64,000 nt of DNA from Strix aluco (GCF_031877795.1 NC_133931.1:24984264-25048263); one strand, 5' to 3'; positions 51,869 through 64,000 are shown, counted from the stretch's first letter. Notes: generated from the sequence alone by a model not told the origin. Numbers and translations are program-made.

Positions 51869-52432
51869 TTCAAACCCATTCAGCTTATTTCAGAGTCTCT
51901 GTAATTTGGAAGTGAAGGGCTGCTGCTGCAACATCTCATCTGCTTGCAGATTCAGTTAGCATTTTCAAAGCACAGAACAAATTAATATGAAAGGAGTCAG
52001 TAACCATCATTGGTATCATTAATATTTCCTGCTTATCTCTGGCCTAAATCTGGAAACCAACTAAAAGATGCTTTAATTTGAGAGTAGCTAGTCTGGAAAG
52101 CCAAAAGCCTAAGACTCCACGCAGCTCTACCCCAGCCACTTCACCTACCCTCTCCTCTTTCTCTTCCCATCTGTGTTATGCTGCCTTTCAGCTCGGTCCA
52201 AATGCTGCAGTGGGAAGTCTTGGGCACCTGGCTGCAGGACGAGGGCCTTGGATTTATATTATACAGAGACAAAGGCTCAAAGGAAAGACTGCATCATATT
52301 TTACATCTAACACTTCAAATAACACACAGAACATTCCTGCATCTAAAAGGCCACTGACTGTAAAGAGTACTATGAGTCTGCTTACCCAGATCATTTAGCA
52401 CTATTTAGACTATATGCAGATTAGCGCTACTT

Positions 52433-52800
52433 AGAACATAAGAACAGCTGAACTGGGAAAAAAACAAAGGTTCAGCAAGCCTGCTACCCCTTCTCTGGTA
52501 GCAGCCAATGTTGTGAGAAAGAATGGGAGAAACAGGGTCTCTTCCTTCAGTATACCTGTCCAGCCATCAACAGATTAAGGACTTTCTGAATAGGAATTTG
52601 CATTCATATCACTGTGTTGGACAGCCTTTGTTGGCCCTTTGTCCCATGCAGTAATCCCTCCTTTTTAAATTTATATTTGATCCTGGTCTCCAAAACATCT
52701 TGTGGTGCCGATTTCCTCCATGCAATTATCCATTGTCCAGAGAAGCGTGTCTTTTTGTCTTAAGTCTGTTCTCTGGTCAGTGTTGATGCTCTGATCCTCT
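52433..52800 (-). mobile_element. Ancient CR1 LINE fragment with 3' end
   Basis: The plus strand begins 'agaacataagaacagctgaa-ctgggaa...aaaggttcagcaagcc', the reverse complement of the old CR1 3' end ('...ctgggctagatgggcctttggtctgacccagtatggc-ttcttatgttct'). Further on it has 'ctccaaaacatcttgtggtg' and 'agaagcgtgtctttttgtct', matching the ORF2 tail region in the same orientation. Divergence is high. The right boundary is uncertain. Confidence 0.7.
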
Positions 52801-54114
52801 GGTTATATTATAAAAGGGGAATTGTTATTCTCCATAACATAATAGAGTGCTATCTATAATGTAATACTATAGAGAACAACTATTCATCCTTTCTGTGCAG
52901 TTCGTAAGTCCCTCACATACTTTTCATTTTTCTTTTCAGAGATGATGATAGCTTTGTTGGTGGCTTCTATCTTAAGTCATGACAGGACAATCTGATAAAA
53001 CCTAGCCTGGTTTGTTTCTGCATCAAATTCCAGAGAGTAGGTTGTACACTATAAAGATTGGTTTGCTTTGATTAAACTAATAATTTGTAACCCATATTAT
53101 CTTGCTGCAGTAATACATAATGCAAAGAACTTAAATTTCATGGAATGCTTAAGACAGGCAGACAACGAAAGGCAGAGCTGGGAAAAGTTGGGCTTTTCAT
53201 CTTGTAGCAAATGACACAATTCTGCTTTTCTCTTTTTCAAACTCAAATGAAAATAAAAGGCAACCCAAACTTTTTTCACAAAGTGAAATAAAACAGCAAA
53301 ACCAAATACTCCAATCAGGCATATTTTCTTGACTTAATACATATGTAAAATAAAAACAATAAAAAATTAGTTTCTATCATTGTTCTAAATTTTAACTAAA
53401 TGCTTATTCTTAGTGGAACTCACCATTCTATTATTTTCTATTCTAATTTTATCAAAACCGACATTTTTTATACAAATCAACATTTCTCATTATCTTTCTT
53501 TCCTTAAAGGCTTAAAGACGCTAATTTACCTAAAGAAACTACTTCTGCAATGCCAGGACATACACCTATGATCAATGCTTTTAATGTCAGGCACAAAAGC
53601 ACTGTGATCTCCAGATGCTACCAGAATACAGTATGGTCTAGCACCTCAGTCTTTGTCCTCAGTATACATGATGGCTCCCTTTGAAATAACTTTCTGATGT
53701 TGTAAAACAAGTTCAAAGTTATGTTAATTGCTAAGGACACCAGAAGAGACAAAGAAAATGATTTATATTATAAGGTTGATCCAAACTGGATGGACAGTGT
53801 ACTCAGGGAGTGAAGACTGGAAGGATGAACAGAGTGAGGCACCACAGGCATCTGAGGCTGTTTGGTATTTTCATTATAGACCAAAACGACGAAGTAGAGT
53901 CTTCCTACGCTAAGACATGACACTAACCAGGGACGTATAGCAGGGACACTGAAAGCACGATGAGATTTTGTTATCTTCACTATCATGATTCTTGAAAAAA
54001 ACCCCCAGGATGATGATCAGTAGAGGCAAGTATAAACTACTACACCAAGAAAGGAAAAAATGAACTTCACATAAAAACCTGCTGCAAGCGGAAAGAAATA
54101 ACCATGTCTCTATG

Positions 54115-54372
54115 TTCATAATGGGAAGAAAAGAGAGCACACTTAAATTGCAGCAGGAAAGACTTAGATACTAGAAAAACCTCCCTAAGCACTAAGAATA
54201 GCACTAGGACAGACCGGGCTGGTCTATAATGTTTCCATTATGGTAAATCTTCAAGAACAGCATAAACAAATGTGAAAGAAATGACACAAGAATTGGCGAG
54301 ACCACGCTGGAATGGAGGATGTTTAGAGGCTCTCTAGAGACCTTCTTGCCAGCTCTGTGGTTCTTTGAAATT
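54115..54372 (+). mobile_element. Ancient CR1 LINE fragment with 3' end
   Basis: The sequence 'aaattgcagcaggaaagact', 'aaaaacctccctaagcacta', 'atcttcaagaacagcataaa' and 'ctctctagagaccttcttgc-cagctctgtggttcttt' follows the old CR1 3' end in order ('gcagcagggnaggtttag', 'aaaaacttcctaac', 'cttcaagaacaggttagac', 'gacctctcgaggtcccttccagctctatgattct'). The region left of it (from about 53.7 kb) may belong to the same insertion but could not be matched. Confidence 0.7.
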
Positions 54373-56869
54373 TCATCTGTTTGTACGCATTTCTGAAATA
54401 GCTCCTTAACAGACTACAAATATTCTTTCTCTGGTGCTTGACTTGACCCATGGCTACAGCCAAGTTTGGCCTTCAAGGCAGAGAGAAATTCAGGATCACT
54501 ATTCCAAGTGAACCTTGCAAGCAGCGCTAAACTAGACATCAAACTTCTGGAGCAGCCTTGCTGCATTTTATGAACAGAAACTTTACATCAGAAAAATGTC
54601 CAGCTTCTAAATATTTCACATGAACTGCAATGTATGTGTGTGTGTAAAATAGAGCTAAAAGTCATTCCTCTAGAAGTTTCCCATTTAGGGAGTACAAGGC
54701 ATAAAAATTTTTGAAAATCACTTCCGTGACTTCACCTGTGCTAAGTTTGGTTTTCATTTCTTCGCGTCTGTCTCCTCAGAGATGAGCAAGCAAGTACTGA
54801 TGTTTCTCAGCCTGCTCCCAGCACCTTCCACTGTGCTTTGGTTGTTGCTGTGGGTTTGGATCTGGGGAGGGGGGGAAGCAGGCAAGGCAATCCAGATAAC
54901 CCCTGTTTAGGTAAAACCACTTTACTTTAGGATTCTTCACAATAACCTTCATCCTCATACAATTTTAGTTTTTCTGTCTTGTAGCTCTAATTTACTTTGG
55001 TAAGTTTGCTTCCAGTAGCTTCCAGCTGGTGAGGTGTTTGTACATTACACATCCCCGAGGGAATTCGGGATAGCTGTAAAATGCCAGTACTCTAAACCCT
55101 CATGTCTCTGCTTGTAGGGATGAAGAATCTACCCTTTGAGAAACCAAGCTGCTCAACTTCTTTCCCCTCCACAATGCCATATTAATGGTTTTGAACTGCT
55201 TCCAATTTGAAAATCCATAAACATTTTCTAACACATGGATGATCCCAACTGACAAGCCCACTGACAACAAACTTGCTCTCTTAGTAGCAGATGAAGTTGT
55301 ACATTTTTAGGAGTAATCAGGAGTCTGAAGACCAGAGTCTGAAAATCCCTTCTTTCAGCTATTTCTTTACTTTAGCTTTCTTTAAAAACAGCAGCAACAA
55401 CTACAAACATTCTGCTGTCCCAGAAGGTCATTGCTTGGGTTTAATATAGTTAATAGAACTAAACTGTTTTAAAATCCAGTTTAGCCAGCTAAGCAACAGG
55501 AAAAGTGCCCATTTTCTTTGGTGGATTTCCAAGCCCTATACGGTGATTGAGATAGTGCTCTGTCATGGTCACTGCAAACAGTCGAGAGCCGTGAACAGAC
55601 TGTCCCTGATGGATAATAATTCTCAATTAGGTTTTCTGGCTCTTTGGATGGAGAATTTGAATAAATTGCTGCTCGTGTTGAGGTGCATGCTTTGTTCTTG
55701 TAGACAGATTTGTTTACATGTCCCTAAAATACATTTGTAGGAAGCTCCTTCCACATATGATGCTATTGTCTTTATATTCATCCACAGTATTTGATCAGGT
55801 AAAGCTCTTGTGCTAAATAAATGCAAGGTCTGATTCCAGCAGAATACAGACCAGCTTAATTAGGAAGGTATTGAAGAGTCCTTCCTCTTCATTGCACCTT
55901 ACAGACAAAAAGTAGCTCCTCAGCACCCCTCAGGTAACTGCTACCATTAGTGAAACTGGGGAAGCATAAATTGTTCAGTGATGATGGCAGCTGATGTCAG
56001 AGTTGGCACAGTAACCCCATACCTTCTCTCTTGCACTCCTACACAGCCCATGATCCTTTCTTGAGGATTTGCCGCTACAAAATACAAATATTCAGTTTCT
56101 TTCACATTTAAGTGTTCTTCTGTGGTCTATTTCATGGCTGAATTGACTGGAATTATTGCTTGAAAATGAATATAATGCCACCGGAAAGAGAGTTATCTGG
56201 GGAAAAAAAATGGTGCTCAATAAATTCTGCTTTTCAGAAATTCAGTAACACTGTAGACCAAATCTGTAGAATCAGTTTTGAAGACGAACAGATGGGTTCC
56301 CATTCTGAAGTTTATAAATGTTAACAATGTCCTGGAGAAACTGCCACTGAAATAATTCTGAACTTGCTCCTTTAAGGAAGATGTCTCTATAAATGATTTC
56401 AGAGCTTTGTATTTGCTCAGATAGGTCTACTATCAAAAGCATTCTTCAGAAGCCTCAGACATTTACACCTAAAATGTCACCTGCAAATGAAAGCGTGATG
56501 TGTTTGCTGCTTAAGGAAGGGACGAGTTTCCTGAGTAATATCTGTCACTAAAAAGCTTTCTGATCCTCGCTTCAAACCTCCAATGTGCCCTGCACAGCCA
56601 GTCAAGGTGTTTTTACAGCCTCCTTTCCATGTAAAAGTTTTAGATTGCTTGGGAAAAAATGCTGTGCAAGTGCTATATTATTTGCTATATTAGCTACAAT
56701 GAGTAATGAAAGCATAGAAAGAAAGCAATCGCTGTGGTTTAAAGTAACTCCTAGGCCTCTGCCTGGCAGCAGAGTTGGGGAGACGGGGCAACAAGTACTA
56801 CTCATGGTATAGGAAGATGAAATTAGGGATTGTTTAAGTAAATGAAGAAAAACCAAATTAATGGTACTG

Positions 56870-57625
56870 AATAGGCTGCATGAGATAGCTGGCCAATGCC
56901 ACTGAGATGTTGCTTTCTATCATCTCAGAAAAGTTGTGGCAATCAGGGGAAGAACCCAATGACTGAAAAAAGGCAAATGTTATGCCCGTTGTAAAATGAA
57001 AAGCAGAAGGATCCAGAGAACTGTAAGCCAGACAAACTAACCTCAGTCCCCAGGAAAATTATGGACTGGAGGGGTGAAATAAAAGTGGGTGGAAAACTGA
57101 CCAGACCACTGGGCTCAGAGGGTAGCTGTCAACAGTTTGAGGTCTAACTGGTGGCTGGTTATGCATGGTGTAACTCTCAGGGTCAGTGACAGGCCAGTAC
57201 CCTTTGCATCTTCAGCAATGACCCAGATGAGAGGGATGGCCTGTGTCTTCATTAGATTTGTGGAAGAAGCAGTTGTGCATGCTGGAAGGCAGAGCTGCTG
57301 TTCAGAGAGCTCAAAATGCAGACGTGGCTTGACAAGGACCTCAGAAAATTCAGCAAAGACAAAACCAAAGTGCTGTACTGGAACAGGACAACCCACTGCA
57401 ACAGTATGGGCTGGAGGTGCACTAGCAGGGTAGCAGCTCTGCAGAACAGGACCTGTAGGCCCTGCTGGACAAGAGGCACCAGTGAGACCTTGTGGCAGTG
57501 AAGGTCATGTATGGGCTACATTAGCAACAGGGTAGCCAGCAGGTCCAAGGAAGTGATTTTTTCTAAATATTTCATCTTCTTTTGGGCCTTCAGTACAAGA
57601 AAGATGTGAACAAAGTGGACAGACT
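56870..57625 (+). mobile_element. CR1 LINE ORF2 (reverse transcriptase C-terminal) fragment
   Basis: The longest CR1 piece here, about 750 bp of ORF2 without the 3' end. Recognisable segments in order are 'tagctggccaatgccactga', 'gaaaaaaggcaaatgttatg', 'agaaggatccagagaactgt', 'aaactaacctcagtccccag', 'ctgggctcagagggtagctg', 'tggcttgacaaggacctcag', 'agcaacagggtagccagcag-gtccaagg' and 'cttcagtacaagaaagatgt'. A frame reading WLDKDLRKFSKDKTKVLYWN remains (in 57316-57501), but the ORF is broken by several frameshifts and stops, so no product is expected. Open frames on both strands here are remnants or shadows. Confidence 0.88.
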
Positions 57626-60600
57626 GGACTCACACTAACATAATCACCCTTGCTGGATGATCATCTTGTTCTCATTGCTCTTTATCATTCCAATAGCAAT
57701 TACATCAGCTGTGTTTTGTGGTAATTTCAAACTTGATTCCAAACTACCAATGGAAATTCTGACTAGTTGAGGATGCACCAAGCCCTGAAGAATCCTATTA
57801 GAAACACTCATCATATGACTTCATATAGGAAACTACTTGGAGAGCTGCAAGCCAGATCTTAATCCATTTAACCTGTGTCCCTCCCATCAAGAGCAGCTTA
57901 CACATGGTCTTCCTGGAATGCTACCGAATGGTTTATTTTTTATTCAGTTTTCAGTACTGATGCCATTACAGTTTGCTTTCCAGGAACAAAATCCATGAAT
58001 CCACAGAAATTTCTGCTGTTGTTCCTAACAGCCGAATATTCTGGATCATTACACATTTGGTGAGAAATCTCCCAACATTTCCACACTACAAATGTGTCTT
58101 ATTCTTCATACAGTCAAATTCCAAAAAGGTTAAAAAAAAAAGCGGAGTGAATCACATTTAGCTTTCACAATTTTCCCTTGGCAAACACTTTCCACCTCCA
58201 ACTTCCTTACAGAACAGAAATTAAAAACTTTTTTTTTTTTTTCCATTTACTTCATTATTTGCATGAGCTTCAGTGAAGTTGAGGACAGTTCTAGGAATAA
58301 CGTTTAACTAACTTGTACTTCCAAACTGCATATTTAACATGTTAACACTGTGTGTTAATGTAGGACACTTGGTTTTTTAGGATCAACAAATGGCAAATGC
58401 TTCCATATGAAAAGAATATTCCCACCCACAGAAACAGAATTCAGCTTTCTTACACAGCAAACAATAGAGAATTAATACGACTCTCAGAGGCACAGCCAGA
58501 ATAAAAACAACCACACCCCAAATCCAAATGAGATTCTGAGTTAGATATTTTCAGTGCTTCTTTTCTGAGACAGAGCATTGTCTCCTACTAACAAGGTGAG
58601 TGGCAGGAGGAAATTTAATGATGATTTTTGAAACATTTAGGAATTTTGTGTGCGTACAGAAGGAACCTATTTAGTAACAGAGTCTTTTACATCAATCCAC
58701 CTCATGTAATTTTTTGAAGAGTAAGCATCTAAAAGTAAGGAAAAAAATTCAACCTTACTGATATTCACAGAAGGAACAGTGACAAAATATCTTTAAGAAA
58801 GAGAGGTCCGCTAGCCAAAAAGTGCAAGAACCATTAGAAATTATGATTTTATTTGAAACACCTTAATTTAAGTTTTAATTACTAGGTTAATGAGCTTATT
58901 TAGTATTTAGTGTTGAATGCACTGGAAGAATTTTACTTCTAGGATTCTAGAAGACAGTGTTTCAAACTAATTTATAGTAATATTCATATAAGATTACTTT
59001 AAAGCTGCTTTGCCTCAGTTTTTTGGAGGATAAATTTAAGTGCTATGTAATACCAGCTTCTTAACCCATGTGCTGTAATTCTTAGCTTGTGACCACCAAG
59101 AAAACTTTGCCAAATAAACTGCATCACAGATACTGAAGAAAAGACAATAACTAGAAACAATGTTCAGCAATGTATGATAGAGTTTTGCAAATATTTTTGG
59201 TTTCTCAGTTCAAATTTCCTCTGGGATTGTCAAATTAATAGTTCTATTTTTTTAATTCTTTAGGATTATCTAAACATTGTACAAATCAAAGACAAGAGTT
59301 TTTGATATTCAAAAAGCTATTCTGTTTGAAATGGGTGAGGGTTAAATGGGGAAGGAGGAATTTCATTACGGAAAATGCTTGTAAGATTTACTGGCAGATT
59401 CACTGATTTTTTAAGGCCAGCAAGACCCATTACCATCTAATCATATCTTCTGAATAACACATGGCAAGGAACCTTGTATTTGAATCTACTGCATCAAGCT
59501 CATTTCTCCTGGCTGAATTACCCTTTACTTTTTGAAGGACACCCAAGCCTTGTTTTACACATTCAAAATGATGGTGAATTCACCAAATCTGCAAGGTGCT
59601 TCTGTAGCTCACTAACCTTATTGGAAGGAGGTGTTTCTCCTAAGGTAGAAGGGTGCTGTAATTAGACAAATCGCTTCCCAGCTTAATATGTACATTGTAG
59701 TTGAGTCATCACTTAACATAGTTTTGCATAAATGGAGAGAGATTTTAATGTCTCCTGTTTCTCACTGTAAAGTATGATTTCTAGACTTTCAAGTCTTCCT
59801 GAAGCTCTTTTGTGATCTTGTTCTCACTAAAATGTCATTAATAGAGTGAAGTAAAACTACTTAGTACTGCCTGCTAGTAATTGCAGCATTTGCTGTTGAT
59901 TGTGTCAACCTTTTTCCTGCTTAGTATTTCTATCAGTGTCTAATAAATTACTATTAAAACATATTACTGAACAGTGAGAGTTCATAGTTAAGTTAGACTT
60001 CAGCAAGTTCATTCAGAAGTAGTCTTCATTTTTGCCAAATAAGTGTGAATGAGCAGTTTTCAAGTATTTGCTACAATCATAAATTGGTTTTCCCCAAAGA
60101 TGACACATTATTTTTGACTTGACATGACTGCCTGTGCCTCACATCAGAAATGTACGTGCTGTAATGAGAAATATATTACAGACGCCCTCTTAAAACTACC
60201 AGTAAAATTTGCATTCAGGCACTGTGCCTAATCACCTAACTCCATCCCTCTCTCCAACAGTACTATCCCAGCTGAATAGCTTCATAGTCTGTGTCTAGTC
60301 TATGTGAAACAAAAAACCTTGCAATTCTGATGCTTCTTGTTAATTATCAGAAGTAGCCCAACACTCTAATATGCCAAAACAAGACTCTAGCCCAAGCAGA
60401 ACAAAGGTGGAAAGAATTGTATGTTCAAGCTTGTCTGGTAGTCAAATAGCATAACTAATAAGAAAACATACCATAATTTACAGACTAGTCTTTTCATTAA
60501 ATGATTAGTCTCAAAGACTATTAAAAGCAGAAAAGGTCATATGAAAGGCTAATATAACTGAGATATTACATTAAACTGTGAACCTTTTAAGGTGTCCACC

Positions 60601-63510
60601 TTCATAAAAAGTTTCAGCATATTAAATTTATTTAATTACTCTAGAGTAATTTCTAATTTCAAAAGCCTATTTTTATGGAACAATGATAAATTAGAACATA
60701 GATGAATTATTTTACAGATTAATACACACAGTTCTTTCTGCAATCAAGATTTTAAATGGTTCTAATAGCTATAGCACTTGTAGGTTCTTTAAGTGCCAAG
60801 CAATTATAATTGGTCACTTAGCATACTGGTTTAATTTAATACCTCCCAAGTTGCAGAAAATTTGACTTCTGCAGTGGAATGCACTCATTCACCATATTTC
60901 TTTTCAGAATGATAAGATATTTAAAAGGAAAGGAATGACCTGGGAAAAGCAATACCATATTGCTAACTATCACACAACCATGCCAGTATATGTCAGACTT
61001 ACTGAGATCAAGACTCCAGGCAAGGCATAGGTGTACACCATAAGCCCCTTACCCCTCATTTCCACAACAAAATAAATCAGGCCCATAGTGGGTGGCACTG
61101 GCAGTGTGCTTCAACACATGTCCAGAGCAGTGGGAACTCAGCAAGTACAAAAATGTGGCACCTGTGGAGTAACTAAAATTGTCTAAGGACTTATAATACT
61201 ATACACAAAGCTAGTTCTGCAAGTAGTGTTCAGGAGTTTTGTCCAACTTTTTGCTCCATGAGTGAGCAGGAGACATTTCACTTGTGTTCATCATTTGGTC
61301 AAATAACTGGAGCTTTCCATGTGACACCCTACACTAAACACCTCAGATCATGAATCACACAAATGGTATGTATTGAAGTGAGGAAGTTAAGTTTAATGTC
61401 TATTTTTAAGGAAACCTTTTTCTCTTTCCCTCATCTTGTAGGAAGGTCTTTATCAAGTGCAACATTCCTTACCTGTGCACAATCTAGCCAAAGGCTTTTC
61501 AGCATTGGTCCATGAAGTCCTAGACTATGTGAATCTGATTTTTCCTCTTTTTCTTTACAGTTTTTATTCTTTTGGCAATAAAAAGAAACTGGATCCAAAG
61601 AGTATGCCCAAGTCTGTGGACAGTATAAAACAGGCAGGCTGAAGGGCAATGTTGTATGCATCACAGTGGATTATCACTTCCAAACAGTGATATAGCCAAG
61701 AGTGAACAGAGGTTATCCATTTATAATTTGGGAAATATAGAGTTTACCGAATTCTTCATGCCCAGCTGGCAACCTCAAGTCAGGGAGTTATCCCATGGCA
61801 CCACTTTCTCAAACATGCCCCTCGCTGACACTGGGCAGAGAAGCAGGCTTGGCTCAAGCATGCTGGCAGGCTTGCACTGGAGTTTGGTGCTACAAGGGAT
61901 GGATGATGGGGACAGGGGGATGAGGAGAGAGTATGCTCCGGAAAAGGGGTGGAACTGAAGGATTTGACCTCTTATGTAAAAAGAAAGGGAATTGTGCATG
62001 TCAAAGTCTGGTGTCTAAGGCCAAAATATATCTTATTGTAGATGAAGGTAATAAAGAAGCATTATGAAAATATAAAAATGAGAGAAATGATATATGATAG
62101 TATTTGTTTGCCACCTCTGAGAAAATGACTAATAGATTGGGTTAGCAATGAATTTTTGATTTCTGAAGAAACATTAAAGTTAGATGAACTACTGGTTTAT
62201 TAGTTTCTAGAAGAATAATTCCTCCTCTTGTGTAATGTAACAAAAAAGCAAGACACCATCACTGTGGAGACAGACACAGCCAATCATCAGGGTTCAGAGT
62301 GACATTGTAAAAAGGAGTTTTACCTTTAGGTTATTGGTTGAATTTTAAATAGAGAAGTTGCCACATGCATTTGGGGACTTGTTTGATGTCCTGGGTCAGC
62401 TCGACCTCAAAACCAGCTCAGTTTCTAACAGACAAATGTTCCCATCATAAGCACTGCAGCAACAGATAACCTCCCTGACAAGCCTGGCAGAAAGGATCAT
62501 CCTTGAACCAGCTCTCCTGGAAATACTGTGTCACAACAGCCTTTCCTCTGCAAAAATAAGAGAGCACCTGTTTTCCTCTCCCCTAACACCTAAACCTGAA
62601 CTAATGTTCACTGGATACTGTAATACAAACATAATCACTTCATTCCCCCTTCTCATTTTCTGAAGGTTTGTAGGGAAGGCTGACTCAGCTTCCTGGTGCT
62701 ATTACCTTAGGAACTGGTATAAATCATGTTCGAAGAATCCTTGTGATCATCAGACATCTTGTTTTTTCAGGAAAAATACCTGAGCACTGGTCTAGCAGGG
62801 CTTGCTTAATGTTTTTTAACCCTTTCAGACACTGAAGAAGACTGCTGTGAAAAAGCATGCAAAGAAACCAGACAAATAAATCCAACCAACCATCTCCCCA
62901 TCTATATTTGCAAATTCTGGCCAAACTTGAATAGGACTTAGTGTTGGAAAGGAACAGCTTTACGTGCCACAGTTTAGATGTATCTCTAACTAAAAACAAA
63001 TACGTAATTGAACCTTTAAAAAGAAAGCTGATGAAGATAATTGCATAATTGCATAATTAACAAAGGAGCAGTCTTAGGACCAACGGTCACCTCAAACTGT
63101 AAAACCACAGCATAAAAAACGACACCACAAAAAAACCATTTCATTTGATTTATGTTTCATGAAAAAGCAAAACAAATGTTATCCAAATATTTTCAGTAGC
63201 TGAAAACTATCACTAGAAAAACATAGCTACAGACATTCCTCATTGCTGGGCTGAACTGTTCTCAAAATAATCGAATGTAAAGGCCACTGATGGAAATATT
63301 TCTAATACTCTGCAGTCACAAAGCATTAAATTGCTGTGTTTGGTGCAGATCACCTTGCTTGTGCTTTAGAGGTATTACTTAAGCTTCAGTCTGTGGTTTG
63401 CAAAGCACTCTGAACTCTCTTGCCCTATCTCATCCTAAAATCTCAGAATAGTCACTGCTGATTTCTTGCAAATACGTTTACGTAACATTACAAATAACTT
63501 TTCATTGCAG
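57626..63510. other. Intronic stretch of CPQ, no secure gene
   Basis: AT-rich unique sequence to the right of the last CR1 fragment. The only exon-like signal besides the one at 63.5 kb is a strong acceptor at 61545-61560, followed by a 26-codon open end (61562-61642, plus). It is reported among the findings because the frame is also open upstream and its product is unknown. Confidence 0.5.
63037..63059. repeat. 8-bp tandem repeat ATAATTGC, about 2.8 copies
   Basis: ataattgcataattgcataattaa is a short exact tandem array. Each unit holds a TAAT/ATTG-type homeodomain-like word, but the array is most simply a microsatellite. Confidence 0.85.
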
Positions 63511-63680
63511 GCCCAGTAAAAATAAACCTGCTGGAAATAGCAAAGAGTAAGGAGCCAGAGTCACTTCGCCTGTCTCAGGAGCAGCTATGAACAGCTCTGA
63601 AAAATATACATACCGTTGCCCTCTGGATCTTTCAGACCAAAAGGAGCAGGAGGAGCAGAATTTTAATAGCATCTATAAAG
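63511..63680 (+). CDS. Possible first coding exon of an unknown plus-strand transcript
   Basis: A good acceptor (aacttttcattgcag, ending at 63510) is followed by 76 nt with an in-frame TAA at 63548-63550, then ATG at 63587. There follow 31 codons beginning MNSSEKYTYRCPLDLSD, and a donor-like AAAG|GTGAAT at 63681. The peptide is hydrophilic, acidic/Gln-rich in its second half (KEQEEQ), and has no signal peptide or membrane segment. I do not recognise the family. It would lie antisense within the presumed CPQ last intron. Weak points: the donor is not strong, no second exon lies in the window, and such acceptor-ORF-donor combinations arise by chance. Confidence 0.18.
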
Positions 63681-64000
63681 GTGAATCCCAGAATCTATTT
63701 AGCACAGAAAAATAGAAAAATTCTAGAGAAATTATGTCAGAAACAATTCTTATTGTTCAAGAAGCACACCATATTTTCTCTCACTGTTGCAGAAACAAAG
63801 CCACCAAGTGTATTTTCAAGAAAATATTTAAATAAAATTGATGAAGTGTCAACACTTGACTGCTTGTTTAAATTGGACAGAATTATAAAAGCTGTTACAG
63901 TGTGTTCAATTTGTTCCAATGTTATTATATACCATAAGGGCTCATTCGAGCAGTGAGAATGCTGCAGACAAGGCGTGAAGATTACAAGATGTCTTAGACT

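Larger units (their letters stand above)
45013..52432. other. Intronic stretch of CPQ, no gene seen
   Basis: AT-rich unique sequence with the microsatellite at 49230-49316 and the poly-T at 51851. Open frames (for example 46175-46519 minus, 52078-52398 plus) have no domain. No CR1 copy, splice-supported exon or RNA gene was recognised across these 7.4 kb. Confidence 0.55.
35538..64000 (-). other. CPQ: Presumed last intron of CPQ (partial)
   Basis: CPQ is transcribed leftwards and its last exon has a good acceptor at 35538-35549, so DNA to the right should be the last intron until the preceding exon. I looked on the minus strand for the preceding conserved CPQ segments (the ESD and HGEGTD neighbourhoods and a donor after a Gly-Val-Pro-Gly-like end) and found none. 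The search was by eye, so a short or diverged exon could have been missed. If correct, the intron exceeds 28.4 kb, in keeping with the very large introns of CPQ in other vertebrates. It contains all seven CR1 fragments listed separately. Confidence 0.7.

Noticed and set aside
55820..55850. Possible CPQ ESD motif on the minus strand (LLESDLAF near 55.83 kb)
   Set aside because: The three-residue match to the conserved Glu-Ser-Asp segment is followed at once by a stop and none of the expected flanking residues (Gly-Thr-Phe, Thr-Gly), so it is chance.
57115..57501. Frames of 60-98 codons on both strands near 57.3 kb
   Set aside because: They lie within a decayed CR1 ORF2 fragment. They are remnants or shadows of it, not a gene.
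63595..63675. Minus-strand exon-like reading (PFGLKDPEGN followed by gtatgt) opposite the 63.5 kb candidate
   Set aside because: The donor is good, but there is an in-frame TAA just upstream and no acceptor in a usable position. It also matches no CPQ segment.
1..64000. Endogenous retrovirus, CRISPR, operon-like or mobile integrative systems
   Set aside because: No paired LTRs, gag/pol/env-type frames, regularly spaced repeats or closely packed genes were seen. The only transposon-derived sequences I could support are CR1 and MIR-like remnants.

Overview
The window looks like AT-rich vertebrate nuclear DNA, most probably from a bird. The evidence is (i) several truncated CR1 LINE copies, two of them ending in the avian-type 8-bp tail (ATTCTGTG) and none with a poly-A tail; (ii) low overall repeat density, with a few faint ancient MIR-like SINE remnants; and (iii) one protein-coding exon with vertebrate splice signals. 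Crocodilian or turtle DNA is a less likely alternative. I see no prokaryotic, viral or organellar genes, no rRNA or tRNA genes, no CRISPR array and no obvious CpG island.

The one secure gene is on the minus strand. Positions 35377-35537 are the last coding exon of CPQ (carboxypeptidase Q, also called plasma glutamate carboxypeptidase, an M28 zinc metallopeptidase). Its 3' UTR runs towards lower coordinates, with a good poly-A signal at 35076-35081. Because CPQ runs leftwards, everything from 35538 to the right edge should be its last intron. I recognised no earlier CPQ exon there, so that intron would be at least about 28.4 kb. Everything left of about 35 kb is the region downstream of CPQ and holds no gene I can recognise.

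Layout: 1-34.9 kb is gene-poor flanking DNA with simple repeats, MIR-like remnants (about 7.7, 15.3, 26.9, 27.7 and 31.0 kb), CTCF-like motifs and a cluster of octamer (ATGCAAAT) sites at 30.7 kb. 35.0-35.5 kb is the CPQ 3' end. 35.5-64 kb is the presumed CPQ intron, and all seven CR1 fragments I recognised lie in it (about 37.7-38.2, 40.9-41.3, 42.0, 44.7-45.0, 52.4-52.8, 54.1-54.4 and 56.9-57.6 kb). Near the right edge there are two weak exon-like structures on the plus strand (61.56 and 63.5 kb), which may be chance.

Most open reading frames of 60-170 codons have no recognisable domain and are about what chance gives in 64 kb of such DNA. I found no convincing new multi-gene system. The points worth checking are the CPQ exon and its stop/poly-A overlap, the octamer cluster, three perfect inverted repeats, the CTCF-like motifs and the possible plus-strand exon at 63.5 kb.
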